Assembly (NCBI RefSeq): GCF_024273195.1
Contig: NZ_JAMZCU010000006.1
Location: 1 to 64,000, forward strand
Origin: Devosia ureilytica
GTDB lineage: Bacteria > Pseudomonadota > Alphaproteobacteria > Rhizobiales > Devosiaceae
Length of the DNA: 64,000 nucleotides
Direction: 5' to 3'
Part shown: in pieces, positions 1 to 8,400 of the stretch
Position numbering within the stretch: the stretch's first letter is position 1
Layout: each line of letters begins with the position of its first letter
Position numbers and translations under genes: made by a program
Notes under the pieces: model-generated
The model's input: only the letters and a program-made list of their open reading frames with translations
Database searches by the model: none
What the model was told of the DNA's origin: nothing

Positions 1-1
1 G

Positions 2-118
2 AAGGCCAGGAGAGCTGTGCTCGACTGGCTGCTCGAATGGCGGGGCAACGTGTACCGCAAATTCGCCAGGCGATACCTCTCCCTTTGGGGAGAGGTCGAC
101 GGCGCAGCCGGCGGGTGA
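2..118 (+). CDS. 3' end of an unidentified gene entering from the left edge (partial)
   Basis: An open frame enters from the left edge without a start and stops at TGA 116-118. The first ~24 visible residues are basic and amphipathic (ARRAVLDWLLEWRG...), which would suit a C-terminal helix. The rest of the frame runs through a palindromic repeat that also provides the stop. No family is recognisable. It may be a genuine gene tail or a chance open frame; the fragment is too short to decide. Confidence 0.25.
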   Translation, partial: KARRAVLDWLLEWRGNVYRKFARRYLSLWGEVDGAAGG

Positions 119-125
119 GGGGGCC
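75..125. repeat. Short palindromic intergenic repeat, family B
   Basis: A hairpin of the form ACCTCTCCC-TTT-GGGGAGAGGT is followed by a GC-rich tail ending GGGTGAGGGGGC. The same core plus tail recurs near 8238-8288 and twice within 30901-31012, so this is a dispersed REP-like sequence and not a gene-specific terminator. It lies between the left-edge frame and the 3' end of the convergent exporter operon, where it could still help to end transcription. Confidence 0.7.
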
Positions 126-172
126 TTGGCCGCGCACTCGCAACACCACCGGTCTCGCCTCCCTTCCCATCC

Positions 173-1309
173 TCAATCCAGCGTCTGCCGATAGCGCAGC
201 ATGGCCATCAGGCTGATCACCAGCACGATCACGCCCAGCGCCACCAGTTCTGCCGACACGTCTATGGTGCCGGCACCCTTGAGCATCACCTTGCGGATCA
301 ATCGGATGAAATGGGTGGCCGGAACGCCGGTGCCCAGGGTCTGCGCCCAGCCTGGCATGCCGGCAAAGGGGAACATGAAGCCCGAGAGCAGGATGGACGG
401 CAGGATGGTGAAAAAGCTCAGCTGCATGGCCTGCATCTGGTTGTGGGCCAGCGTCGAGATCAGGAAGCCCAGCGCCAGATTGCCCAGAACGAACAGGTTG
501 AAGCCGTAGAAAAAGGCCATGAATGTGCCGGTAAAGGGCACGTTGAACACCGCAAAGGCGGCCACCATGAACACCGCCGTCTGCACATAGCCCACCAGCA
601 CATAGGGCAATATCTTGCCCAGCATCACCTCGGCCGGTCGCACCGGGGTGGAAATCAGCATTTCCATCGTGCCCCGCTCGCGCTCTTTGACGATGGCCAC
701 GGCGGTGATCATCACCATGGTCATCGACAGGATGATGGCCAGAAGGCCCGGCACGATATTGGTCGAGGTGCGGCCCTCAGGATTGTACTCGCGATGCACC
801 ACCACTTCGAACGGGGCTGGGGTGCCCGCCGCCTGCGCCAGGGGGCCGGTCAGCGTCTGAGCCATGGCATTGCTGACAATGCCGCTCATCGCCGCCGCGG
901 CCCCGGCAACGGCCGATGGATCGGAGGCATCGGCGGCGACCAGCACCGTGGGCCTGAGGCCTCGCACCACATCGCGGGCGAAATCGTCGGGAATGACAAT
1001 GACGAAATTGGCTTGGCCGCGGCGCAGCGCCTCCTCGCCCGCTGCCGGGCCGCGCACCTGGCCGACAAAGTCGAAATAGCCCGAGGTCTGCATGCCCGCC
1101 AGCAGCGCTCGGGTCAGCGGTCCCTCGTCATTGACCTCCACCAGCGTGGGCAGGTGCCGCGGATCGGCATTGATGGCAAAGCCGAACAGCATGAGCTGGA
1201 TGATCGGCAGGCCGATCATCATGGCGAAGGTCACCCGGTCGCGCCGCATCTGGATGAATTCCTTGAGCAGCACCGCCAGGAACCGGTTTACGGAAAATCC
1301 CATGCTCAT
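173..1309 (-). CDS. ABC-2 type exporter permease (YbhS/YhhJ-like)
   Basis: Inner-membrane permease of a type-2 ABC exporter, 378 residues. One membrane segment near residues 25-45 is followed by a periplasmic domain of about 130 residues and then five hydrophobic segments from about residue 185 to the C-terminus, the usual layout of the YhhJ/YbhS family. The conserved RERERGTMEML-type segment after the second helix is present. It is the last gene of a four-gene operon in which each start overlaps the previous stop by four bases. YbhGFSR-type systems often carry two permeases; only one is seen here, so it may work as a homodimer. The substrate cannot be read from sequence; drugs, bile-salt-like compounds or organic solvents are typical of relatives. 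Confidence 0.88.
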   Translation of the reverse strand: MSMGFSVNRFLAVLLKEFIQMRRDRVTFAMMIGLPIIQLMLFGFAINADPRHLPTLVEVNDEGPLTRALLAGMQTSGYFDFVGQVRGPAAGEEALRRGQANFVIVIPDDFARDVVRGLRPTVLVAADASDPSAVAGAAAAMSGIVSNAMAQTLTGPLAQAAGTPAPFEVVVHREYNPEGRTSTNIVPGLLAIILSMTMVMITAVAIVKERERGTMEMLISTPVRPAEVMLGKILPYVLVGYVQTAVFMVAAFAVFNVPFTGTFMAFFYGFNLFVLGNLALGFLISTLAHNQMQAMQLSFFTILPSILLSGFMFPFAGMPGWAQTLGTGVPATHFIRLIRKVMLKGAGTIDVSAELVALGVIVLVISLMAMLRYRQTLD

Positions 1310-2244
1310 GCCGCATCGCGCGAGAAATTGTCCCGCGCCCCCGCCATCAGGTGGATAAACGCCTCTTCCAGCCCCGCCGGCACCTTGCTCCAGTGCTGGC
1401 CGCCTTCCGCCTCAAACCGGCGCACGGTGGCTTCCAACTGCGTGGCATCGGTCCCCGAGACATGCAGCGCCGAGCCGAACCGCGCCACCTGGGCGACGCC
1501 GGGCTGGCCCTGCAGTGCCGCCTCCAGCGCCACCAGATTGGGCCCCTCGGCCCGCCATGTGCTGAGGCCCACAATGGTGGGAATCTGGGTCGCCGGCCCG
1601 TCGATCAGCTTCTTGCCATAGGCGATATAGGTGATGAAATCGCACTGAATGGCTTCGTCCATGTAATGGGTCGACACCAGCACCGTGACGCCCGCCTTGC
1701 TGAGTCGCCGAATTTCATCCCAGAAATCGCGCCGTGCCTTGGGGTCGACGCCTGCAGTCGGCTCATCGAGCAGCAGCAGCTTGGGGTCGTGGATTAGGCA
1801 GGCGGCCAGCGCCAGCCGCTGTTTCCAGCCACCCGAAAGCGTGCCGGCCAATTGTCCCGAACGATCCGCCAGTCCCAGGTCCTCCAGTGCCCGCGTCACC
1901 CGCTTGCGCCGGTCGGCCACGCCATACATGCGCGCCACGAAATCGAGGTTTTCCCTTATGGTCAGGTCCTCATAGAGGCTGAACCTCTGCGTCATGTAGC
2001 CCACCTGGGTCTTGATGCGGGGCGCCTCGCGCCGCACATCGAATCCCAGGCATTGCCCATCCCCCTCGTCGGGCGTCAGCAGCCCGCACAGCATGCGGAT
2101 GGTGGTGGTCTTGCCCGAGCCATTGGGGCCGAGAAAGCCATAAATGGCGCCGCGCGGCACCGCGATGTCGAAATGGTCGACCACCGTCTTGTCGCCGAAA
2201 CGCTTGGTCAACCCCCGCACGTCGATGACCAGCGGCGCGCTCAT
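1306..2244 (-). CDS. ABC exporter ATP-binding protein
   Basis: ATPase subunit of the exporter, 312 residues. Walker A (GPNGSGKTT) is at residues 39-47, the signature LSGGWKQ at about 136-142 (Trp replacing the usual Gln, as seen in many drug-exporter ATPases), and Walker B LLLLDEP at about 156-162 followed by a THYMDEA-type H-loop. The C-terminal ~90 residues form an extension typical of CcmA/YbhF-type subunits. YbhF itself has two ATPase domains; this protein has one and would dimerise. The start overlaps the stop of the membrane-fusion gene, and the stop overlaps the permease start, consistent with translational coupling. Confidence 0.92.
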   Translation of the reverse strand: MSAPLVIDVRGLTKRFGDKTVVDHFDIAVPRGAIYGFLGPNGSGKTTTIRMLCGLLTPDEGDGQCLGFDVRREAPRIKTQVGYMTQRFSLYEDLTIRENLDFVARMYGVADRRKRVTRALEDLGLADRSGQLAGTLSGGWKQRLALAACLIHDPKLLLLDEPTAGVDPKARRDFWDEIRRLSKAGVTVLVSTHYMDEAIQCDFITYIAYGKKLIDGPATQIPTIVGLSTWRAEGPNLVALEAALQGQPGVAQVARFGSALHVSGTDATQLEATVRRFEAEGGQHWSKVPAGLEEAFIHLMAGARDNFSRDAA

Positions 2245-3179
2245 GGCAGCACCGTTACCGGTTGCCCGGGCTGCAGCGTATTGGCGCTCTCCAGCCGGGC
2301 CTTGACCAGGTAGATCAGGCGGCTGCGTTCCTCGCGCGAATAGATCACCGGGGGCGTCGTCTGCGGTTCGCTGGCGATGTGGGTGATCGAGGCCGTCTGC
2401 CCGCTAAGGCAGCCATCGCATGTTACCGTCACCTTGGCACCCACCGCCATGGCGGCGCGCTCGACCTCCGGCACGAAGAACCACACCTCGAGCGGCCCCT
2501 GGGGCAGCATGGCGATCACGGGCGCGCCGGTCCCCGCAACCTCGCCAACCCGGAAGAACACCTGGTCCACCATGCCCGCCACCGGCGCCTCTATGGTCCG
2601 CTCATCCACGTCCTGCCGGGCGCGCTCGGCATCGGCCTCGGCGGCGCTCAGATTGGCTTCTGCGGCCACCTGCTGGGCATTGCGTGCCGGCAGTCCGGCC
2701 ACCGCCAATTGCGCCCGCAATTGGTTCACCTGCGCCTGGGCCGAGGCCAACGCCGTGCGGTCCTGCTCCAGCCGCACGCTGGGCACGGTGCCGGCTTCCA
2801 CAAGGCGCTCGCTGCGGCCCAGGTTGGACTGCGCCTGCCCCAGGTCCGCTTCGGCCTTGGCCAGCGTCGCCCGGATCACGTCCAGCTCTTCGCTCCGGCC
2901 GCCGGTTTCGAGGTTTTCAAGCGTTGCTCGGGCCGCCGAAACCCGCGCCATGGCCGCGTCGAGCAGGTTCTTCTGCTGCGTTGCATCCAGGGTGAACAGC
3001 GCGTCGCCTGCGGCCACCGTCTGTCCTTCCTCGGCGTCGAGCGTCATGATCCGCCCCGCGCTCACCGGCGCCACATAGACATAATCGGCTTCGAGATAGC
3101 CGCTATAGCCGACCGGCTCTGCCACAGGGGAAAACACGGACAATACGGCGGCTATCAGCCCTGCAAGAAACTCGTTCAT
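2241..3179 (-). CDS. HlyD-family membrane fusion protein of the ABC exporter
   Basis: Periplasmic adaptor, 312 residues, anchored by an N-terminal hydrophobic segment (about residues 5-20). It has a biotinyl-lipoyl-like half motif near residues 40-65 (APVSAGRI...GQTVAAGDALF), a long Ala/Glu/Arg-rich coiled coil (about 70-185), the second lipoyl half (APVAGMVDQVFFRVGE) and a beta-barrel C-terminus. This matches the YbhG/HlyD subfamily that links the inner-membrane exporter to an outer-membrane channel. No TolC homologue is encoded nearby. The start overlaps the tetR stop by four bases. Confidence 0.9.
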   Translation of the reverse strand: MNEFLAGLIAAVLSVFSPVAEPVGYSGYLEADYVYVAPVSAGRIMTLDAEEGQTVAAGDALFTLDATQQKNLLDAAMARVSAARATLENLETGGRSEELDVIRATLAKAEADLGQAQSNLGRSERLVEAGTVPSVRLEQDRTALASAQAQVNQLRAQLAVAGLPARNAQQVAAEANLSAAEADAERARQDVDERTIEAPVAGMVDQVFFRVGEVAGTGAPVIAMLPQGPLEVWFFVPEVERAAMAVGAKVTVTCDGCLSGQTASITHIASEPQTTPPVIYSREERSRLIYLVKARLESANTLQPGQPVTVLP

Positions 3180-3817
3180 GGCGTACCTTCCGATGGGTTC
3201 GCCGAAATCCCGCCAAACAGGATGTCGAGGTGGTTGTCTATGAGCCGCTCGAGCGCCAAACCATCCTCGGGGCGAATGCCGAAAATTTCGCTCAGCGCCA
3301 CATGGGCGATCAGCGGCCCAATGATCGAGCGCACCGTCAGCTCGGGGTCCACCGCCCGCAGATGTCCCGATGCGACCCCGCGTTCCACCAGGCCCGTCAG
3401 CACTGGCATGGCCTTGTCCAGTACGTCGCGGCGGTAGATGTCGGCCATGCCGGGGATATTCATGCCCTCGCGCAGGAACAGGCGCGGAATGGCCAGTCGG
3501 GCCGGGTCGCTCAACAGCCCCGCTATGGTCTTGAGCAACATGGTGATGGGCAGGCGCGGATCGCCCTCGAAGGCGGCGAGCTGGGGCAGGGCGCCACTGG
3601 CAATGGGCGCTACGGCGCGCTGCACGATGCCCTCGATCAACGCCTCCTTGGAGGCGAAGTAGAGATAGACCGTGCCTTTGGAGATGCCCGCGCGCCGGGC
3701 GATATCGTCCATCTTGGCACCGGCAAAGCCCCTCTCCGCGAACACCGCCATGGCCGCGTCGAGCACTTCGTCCGGCCGCGCCTCGGCCCGTCTGCTGAAT
3801 TTCTTTTCGCTCTTCAT
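3176..3817 (-). CDS. TetR-family repressor of the exporter operon
   Basis: First gene of the exporter operon, 213 residues from the ATG at 3817. An earlier in-frame start at 3886 would read through the operator palindrome and is not used. The N-terminal helix-turn-helix is clear (MDDIARRAGISKGTVYLYFASKEAL, about residues 33-57), followed by the helical ligand-binding domain with a C-terminal TetR_C-like segment. A 24-bp inverted repeat lies 10-33 bases upstream of the start, so autorepression of the entire operon is very likely. The inducer is unknown and presumably is a substrate of the exporter. Confidence 0.93.
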   Translation of the reverse strand: MKSEKKFSRRAEARPDEVLDAAMAVFAERGFAGAKMDDIARRAGISKGTVYLYFASKEALIEGIVQRAVAPIASGALPQLAAFEGDPRLPITMLLKTIAGLLSDPARLAIPRLFLREGMNIPGMADIYRRDVLDKAMPVLTGLVERGVASGHLRAVDPELTVRSIIGPLIAHVALSEIFGIRPEDGLALERLIDNHLDILFGGISANPSEGTP

Positions 3818-3826
3818 GTCGCCACT

Positions 3827-3850
3827 ATAACTGACTGACTGGTCAGTTAT
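3827..3850. promoter_or_regulatory. TetR operator palindrome
   Basis: Perfect 9-bp arms ATAACTGAC / GTCAGTTAT separated by six bases, directly upstream of the tetR start codon. The core TGACTGGTCAGT resembles operators of many TetR repressors that control exporters. Its position suggests it overlaps the operon promoter. Confidence 0.75.
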
Positions 3851-3966
3851 CAAGAAGAGTCTGTGCGCCGCTCTGCACAGGCGCATTGCCCCATGGCCCG
3901 CAAACTTGTAGATCGGGAGTGTCGTGACCAGATAGGGTCGACCATTATCCCAACAGGGCCTCGCTC

Positions 3967-4398
3967 ATGACCGATCTCAAGCTAATCGCGCTTGATACCG
4001 AAGACCTCGAAGTCGTATCCGCCCACGCGCAGGATGCCATTATCCGTGTTGCCGACATGGGCTATGCCCGGCGCGACCGACGCTTTGCCCTGCTGATGAA
4101 CCGGTTCGACTGGGAAAGCGACAAACCCCGCGCCAAGGGCCTGCGCAAGCGCGCGGCACTGCATTTCAGCGGCGTCAGCCATGCCGCCTTTGCCGGGTTC
4201 GATCCCACGGCACCCGAGGGCGTGTTGAACCTGCTCTCGATCAGCTTCCTGCCTGGTGACGCGCCGGCCGGCATTGTCGAGCTGCGCTTTGCCGGCGGGG
4301 GCACGGTGCGCCTCACCGTGGATTTCCTCGAAGCCCGCCTCGCCGATATGGGCGCGGCCTGGGCCGCCTCGGCCAAGCCCTCCCATACTCTGGACTGA
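3967..4398 (+). CDS. DUF2948 family protein
   Basis: 143-residue soluble protein of unknown function, matching the alphaproteobacterial DUF2948 family in length, start (MTDLKLIALDTEDLEV) and position just upstream of hisD. There are no signal peptide, membrane segments or recognisable catalytic residues. It ends nine bases before hisD and is probably co-transcribed with it. The conserved neighbourhood is the only hint about its role. Confidence 0.85.
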   Translation: MTDLKLIALDTEDLEVVSAHAQDAIIRVADMGYARRDRRFALLMNRFDWESDKPRAKGLRKRAALHFSGVSHAAFAGFDPTAPEGVLNLLSISFLPGDAPAGIVELRFAGGGTVRLTVDFLEARLADMGAAWAASAKPSHTLD

Positions 4399-4407
4399 AA
4401 GCCCGCC

Positions 4408-5700
4408 ATGCCTCTTCGCCTCGATAGCGCCCAGGCCGATTTTGAACTGCGCTTTTCTCAACTGCTGGCCGGCAAGCGCGAAGCCAGTCAGGACGTCAAT
4501 GACACGGTCGCCGGCATCATTGCCGATGTGCGGGCGCGAGGCGATCTGGCCGTTGCCGAGCTGACCAATCGGTTCGACAAGGCCGGTGTCACCCCCACGA
4601 CGCTGACTTTCTCACCCGACGAAATCGCAGCCGCCGCTGCCCAGGTGCCGGCCAATGTGCGCGCCGCTTTGCAGACCGCGCATGACCGCATCAAGGCGCA
4701 CCATGAAAAGCAGAAGCCGCAGGACAGCGTCTATACCGACGATCTGGGCGTGACCCTTGGGTCGCGCTGGACGCCGGTTGACGCGGTGGGCATCTATGTT
4801 CCGGGAGGCCTGGCCTCCTATCCTTCTTCGGTGCTGATGAACGCCGTGCCCGCCCATGTGGCCGGGGTCAAGCGCATTGCCATGGTCGTGCCCACGCCCA
4901 ATGGCGAGATCAACCCCACCGTATTGGCCGCCGCCCAGATCGCCGGCATCACCGAAATCTACCGCATTGGCGGCGCCCAGGCCGTGGCCGCGCTCGCCTA
5001 TGGCACCGATTCCATTGCCCGCGTCGATAAAGTCACCGGTCCCGGCAATGCCTATGTCGCCACCGCCAAGCGTCAGGTCTTCGGCCAGGTCGGCATCGAT
5101 ATGATCGCCGGCCCCTCCGAAGTGCTGGTTATTGCCGATAGCTCAGCCAATCCCGCCTGGGTCGCCGCCGATCTCATCGCCCAGGCCGAACACGGGGCAG
5201 GGGCCCAGTCCATTCTCGTCACCACCGATCCCCGGCTTGCCGACGCCGTGGAGCGCGAGGTGGATCGTCAGTTGTCCCTCTTGCCCAAGCAAGCTCTCGC
5301 CCGCGATGGTTGGGATGAATTCGGTGCCATCATCACCGTCGCCTCGCTCGACGAGGCCACCGAGCTGGCCAATCGCATCGCCTCCGAACACGTCGAAATC
5401 GCCACCGACGACCCGCAAGCGCTGGTCTCGAAAATCCGCCATGCCGGCGCGATCTTTCTTGGTCATCACACCCCCGAGGCCATTGGCGATTATGTCGGCG
5501 GCTCCAACCATGTGCTGCCCACCGCCCGCTCGGCGCGCTTCGCCTCGGGCCTGGGCGTGCTCGATTTCATGAAGCGCACCTCGCTCCTGGGCTGCACGCC
5601 ATCCGCGCTGGCGGCGCTGGCCGAACCCGCGGTGACCATTGCCGGGGTCGAAGACCTCGACGGCCATGGCCGCTCGATTTCCATCCGGCTCAATCGGTGA
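4408..5700 (+). CDS. hisD: Histidinol dehydrogenase
   Basis: Catalyses the last two steps of histidine synthesis, L-histidinol to L-histidine with two NAD+. At 430 residues it has full family length. Zn-site residues lie in the QAEHG segment, the catalytic Glu-His pair in SEHVE, then GGSNHVLPT and the C-terminal DGHGRS His. The Rossmann-type nucleotide region precedes these motifs. It lies between DUF2948 and the UPF0262/phosphatase fusion, and its TGA overlaps the GTG start of the latter. The rest of the pathway in this window (hisG, hisZ) is 52 kb away, so his genes are scattered, as is usual in this order. Confidence 0.97.
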   Translation: MPLRLDSAQADFELRFSQLLAGKREASQDVNDTVAGIIADVRARGDLAVAELTNRFDKAGVTPTTLTFSPDEIAAAAAQVPANVRAALQTAHDRIKAHHEKQKPQDSVYTDDLGVTLGSRWTPVDAVGIYVPGGLASYPSSVLMNAVPAHVAGVKRIAMVVPTPNGEINPTVLAAAQIAGITEIYRIGGAQAVAALAYGTDSIARVDKVTGPGNAYVATAKRQVFGQVGIDMIAGPSEVLVIADSSANPAWVAADLIAQAEHGAGAQSILVTTDPRLADAVEREVDRQLSLLPKQALARDGWDEFGAIITVASLDEATELANRIASEHVEIATDDPQALVSKIRHAGAIFLGHHTPEAIGDYVGGSNHVLPTARSARFASGLGVLDFMKRTSLLGCTPSALAALAEPAVTIAGVEDLDGHGRSISIRLNR

Positions 5701-6650
5701 GCATAACCATGGGCACAGAGCCGGTGACGACCGACAGCAATAGACTGGTCACCGTCACGCTCGACCCCAATACCATCACCTCGATCAATCCCGACGAGGT
5801 GCATGAATGGCGCATCGCCATTTATGATCTGCTTGAGGACAATGAGTTCAGGCCCGCCCGCGTCAGCGCCACCGGGCCATTTGCGCTGCATATCTCGATC
5901 ATCGGCAATTACATCCTGCTCGATGTGCGCCACCCCGAGACCTTCCAGCCCATTGCCGCGCACTATCTTTCGCTCACCCCGTTCCGCCGGCTGATCCGCG
6001 ATTATTTCCGCATCCGCGACGCCTATTACGAGGCCATCCGCTCGGCCCAGCCGTTCCAGATCGAAACCGTCGACATGGCCCGGCGCGGCATGCACAACGA
6101 GGCCGCCGAACTTTTGCGCTCGCGGCTGACCAATAAGATCATCATCGACCTCAACACCGCCCGGCGCCTGTTCACCCTGATCTGCGCCGTCCAGCCCTAT
6201 GCCTCCCGCATCGACGAGGCGACCAGTCAATTGCCCACGGTGCTCTTCGTGTGCTCGATGAATTCGGTGCGCTCACCCATGGCCGCGGCCCTGGCCCGCC
6301 AGGCTTTTCCCGGCCGTGTCATCGCCCGTTCGGTGGGCGTCAATGGCGGCAAGGCCGACCAGTTCGTGCATGAGGTGATGGAGGAGGTGGGTATTGATAT
6401 GAGCGTCCACACGCCCCACATTCTCGATGAGCTGGTGGCCAACCATTTTGACCTTGTCATCACCCTGTCGGACGACGCCCCCGAGGCGGTCGAACGCAAG
6501 GGGCTCGAGGCCGGGGCCATCGAGCAATGGCAGGTGGACGACCCTTCGCTGGTCGAGGGCAATCGCGAGCTGGTGCTCAATGCCTATCGCGACCTGCGCG
6601 ACAGCTTGCGCAAGCGCGTCCGCGCCCGTTTGGAGCCACTGGTCGCCTGA
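5697..6650 (+). CDS. UPF0262 domain fused to low-molecular-weight phosphatase / arsenate-reductase-like domain
   Basis: 317-residue protein with two parts normally encoded by adjacent genes. Residues ~12-175 match UPF0262 (NRLVTVTLD..., LHISIIGNYILLDV, LTPFRRLIRDYF). Residues ~180-315 are an LMW-PTPase fold with the P-loop C186-x5-R192 (CSMNSVRSP) near its start and an acidic DDPS general-acid region near residue 278. The frame is continuous through the junction around residue 178 (EATSQLPTVLFV). The GTG start at 5697 overlaps the hisD stop; ATG 5709 is an alternative start. The substrate is unknown: protein phosphotyrosine, arsenate or a small phosphate ester are all possible. The next gene is infA. 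Confidence 0.85.
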   Translation: MSITMGTEPVTTDSNRLVTVTLDPNTITSINPDEVHEWRIAIYDLLEDNEFRPARVSATGPFALHISIIGNYILLDVRHPETFQPIAAHYLSLTPFRRLIRDYFRIRDAYYEAIRSAQPFQIETVDMARRGMHNEAAELLRSRLTNKIIIDLNTARRLFTLICAVQPYASRIDEATSQLPTVLFVCSMNSVRSPMAAALARQAFPGRVIARSVGVNGGKADQFVHEVMEEVGIDMSVHTPHILDELVANHFDLVITLSDDAPEAVERKGLEAGAIEQWQVDDPSLVEGNRELVLNAYRDLRDSLRKRVRARLEPLVA

Positions 6651-6822
6651 GCCTTGGCCGGTTCAGGCTCTGACAAAACAATCACTTGCGCCTGCCTGCC
6701 GTCACTTTATGACAGCGCATGGGGCAAGTGGTTCACAAAACCAATGAATTGAAGTAGGTTCCGCCCGATTTTGCGGTCTCGGCCAGCCAATGATGGCGCA
6801 CGAGACCTTCTCAGGAGAAAGT

Positions 6823-7041
6823 ATGGCCAAGGAAGAAGTGCTCGAGTTTCCGGGCGTGGTCACCGAATTGCTACCCAACGCGACGTTCCGTGTGAAGCTT
6901 GAAAACGAACACGAGATCATCGCGCATACCGCCGGCCGCATGCGCAAGAACCGCATTCGTGTTCTCGCTGGCGACAAGGTGCTGTGCGAAATGACCCCCT
7001 ACGACCTCACCAAGGGTCGCATTACCTATCGATTCAAGTAA
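6823..7041 (+). CDS. infA: Translation initiation factor IF-1
   Basis: 72-residue OB-fold protein that binds the 30S A-site during initiation. The sequence [19 protein letters not shown] ... ITYRFK is diagnostic. The start at 6823 follows an AGGAG at 6812-6816; an upstream in-frame ATG (6790) would add 11 residues not found in IF-1. The position between the phosphatase gene and maf is the conserved Rhizobiales order. Confidence 0.98.
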   Translation: MAKEEVLEFPGVVTELLPNATFRVKLENEHEIIAHTAGRMRKNRIRVLAGDKVLCEMTPYDLTKGRITYRFK

Positions 7042-7048
7042 GGCGCGA

Positions 7049-7064
7049 CCGCCCTTCGGGGCGG
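7049..7064 (+). terminator. UUCG hairpin after infA
   Basis: CCGCCC-TTCG-GGGCGG, a six-base-pair stem with a stable UUCG tetraloop, starts seven bases after the infA stop. No T-run follows, so it may act as an RNA 3'-end stabiliser and not as a classical intrinsic terminator. Confidence 0.45.
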
Positions 7065-7066
7065 GC

Positions 7067-7089
7067 AAAACAATCCAGTGGATCGTTTT
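7067..7089. repeat. Short inverted repeat between infA and maf
   Basis: AAAACAATCCA-G-TGGATCGTTTT: 11-base arms with one mismatch around a single central base. From memory this pattern resembles short palindromes common in Rhizobiales intergenic DNA. No second copy was noticed in this window. Confidence 0.45.
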
Positions 7090-7147
7090 GAGCAACGAAC
7101 GCCCTGAGCCATGCGAAGGGCCGGGGTTATCCAGGAGCATGATCTAG

Positions 7148-7786
7148 ATGGCCGGACGTCCCGACCTGATTCTGGCCTCCGCTTCGCCGCGTCGGCTGGC
7201 CCTGTTGAACCAGATTGGCATCGAGCCTGAACATCTGGTGCCGGCCCATGTCGATGAAACTCCTGAAAAAGGCGAACTGCCGCGCAAGCTGGCGCAGCGT
7301 CTGGCTGACCTGAAGGCGCTCACCGCGCGCCACAAGGCCAGCGTCGCCGGCTTTGGCGCCAATTCCATGGTGCTGGCCGCCGATACGGTGGTTGCCGTTG
7401 GTCGCCGTATCCTGCCCAAGGCCGAGACCATGGAAGAGGCATCCGATTGCCTCCGCCTGCTCTCGGGCCGGGCCCATCGCGTCTATACCGGGGTGACCCT
7501 TATTACCCCCTCGGGCGCCCGCCGCCACCGCCTGGTCGAAACCCGCATCCGCTTCAAGCGCCTCTCCTCGCGCGAGATGGAAGCCTATCTCGCCAGCGCC
7601 GAATGGCGCGACAAGGCTGGCGGCTATGCCATCCAGGGCATCGCCGGCGCCTTTGTCGTCAAGCTCTCGGGCTCCTATTCGGCCGTCGTCGGCCTGCCGC
7701 TGCACGAAACCACCCAGCTCCTCGCTGGCGAGGGCTATCCGGTGCATTTCAACTGGCTCAACCAGTCGAGCCTGTCGGGCGTCTGA
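7148..7786 (+). CDS. maf: Maf-family nucleoside triphosphate pyrophosphatase
   Basis: 212-residue house-cleaning pyrophosphatase that hydrolyses non-canonical or modified NTPs to NMP plus PPi. The signature ILASASPRR is at residues 7-15, the conserved Asp in AADTVVAV near residue 78, and the KAGGYAIQG segment near residue 158. It belongs to the dTTP/UTP pyrophosphatase (YhdE) or YceF class; the distinction cannot be made with certainty here. The stop overlaps the yacG start. Confidence 0.93.
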   Translation: MAGRPDLILASASPRRLALLNQIGIEPEHLVPAHVDETPEKGELPRKLAQRLADLKALTARHKASVAGFGANSMVLAADTVVAVGRRILPKAETMEEASDCLRLLSGRAHRVYTGVTLITPSGARRHRLVETRIRFKRLSSREMEAYLASAEWRDKAGGYAIQGIAGAFVVKLSGSYSAVVGLPLHETTQLLAGEGYPVHFNWLNQSSLSGV

Positions 7787-7959
7787 TGTCCCAGTCTCCA
7801 AAAAAATGCCCGATCTGCGGCAAACCCATGGTGGAAGAGTTCAAGCCTTTCTGCTCGAAGCGCTGCGCCGATGTCGACCTCAACCGCTGGCTCACCGGCA
7901 ATTACGTCATCCCCGCCCGGGACGACGAACCGCTCCCGGACACGGACGAAGAAAACTAG
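7786..7959 (+). CDS. yacG: DNA gyrase inhibitor YacG
   Basis: 57-residue zinc-ribbon protein. CPICGKP near the N-terminus and CSKRC about 17 residues later give the four Zn ligands, followed by the DLNRWL segment and an acidic tail. The E. coli homologue binds GyrB and inhibits gyrase. The ATG overlaps the maf stop (ATGA), indicating coupling. Its TAG stop is the first TAG of the terminal sequence of a 278-bp repeat element, so the last residues may have been altered by that insertion. Confidence 0.92.
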   Translation: MSQSPKKCPICGKPMVEEFKPFCSKRCADVDLNRWLTGNYVIPARDDEPLPDTDEEN

Positions 7960-8233
7960 ATCATTTCGCAGTCAGGCGGACGCGGTTCCATCGCCTCCCT
8001 CCCCCTTGTGGGCTTCGACCCGTCCCGAAGGGCAAACCTCTCCGGTGGAGAGGTTTGAGAAGAGAAGGACCGAGGGTGGGGGTGTCGGCATGCCCTCTTG
8101 CTCGGAGCCTTTGGAGGTCGCGTCACCCCCACCCCAGCTCTGCTATGGCCTGTCGGCCTAGCGTCGCTACCATCCCCACAAGGGGGAGGGAGGAAAGAGG
8201 GCAGCGCGTTCAGCTAAACGTGAAACGGTCTAG
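7956..8233. repeat. 278-bp dispersed palindromic element (family D), copy 1
   Basis: The element starts CTAGATCATTTC and ends GAAACGGTCTAG, giving imperfect terminal inverted repeats (10 of 12). Inside, a left arm CCTCCCTCCCCCTTGTGGG is mirrored by CCCCACAAGGGGGAGGGAGG near the right end, and an internal CTCTCC-GGTGG-AGAG hairpin is present. A second nearly full-length copy lies at 21990-22268. No open frame encodes a recognisable transposase, so it is a non-autonomous, MITE-like or REP-derived element. It supplies the yacG stop codon. Most of the noncoding stretch between yacG and tRNA-Phe is this element. Confidence 0.85.
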
Positions 8234-8237
8234 CCTT

Positions 8238-8288
8238 CACCTCTCCCTCTGGGGGAGAGGTCGGCGCAGCGCGCCGGGTGGGGGGGCT
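8238..8288. repeat. Short palindromic repeat, family B
   Basis: CACCTCTCCCTCT-GGGGGAGAGG followed by the GCGCCGGGTGGGGGGGC-type tail, nearly adjacent to the 278-bp element. It is the same family as 75-125 and 30901-31012. The remaining bases to the tRNA (8289-8400) show no gene. Confidence 0.7.
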
Positions 8289-8400
8289 TCCTGCAGTCTG
8301 CGAACTCCCTTTATCCACACCACCTTTTCCCGCTTGCGCGGCAAAAACCGTTCCCCTATAAGGCCCGTGGCTCGCGGCCAAAGTTCGCGAAAGCCCTGAT

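Noticed and set aside
311..1621. Long antisense frame over the exporter permease and ATPase genes
   Set aside because: Reads as His/Gln/Arg-rich sequence typical of an antisense frame in high-GC DNA. The opposite strand has clear ABC transporter motifs.
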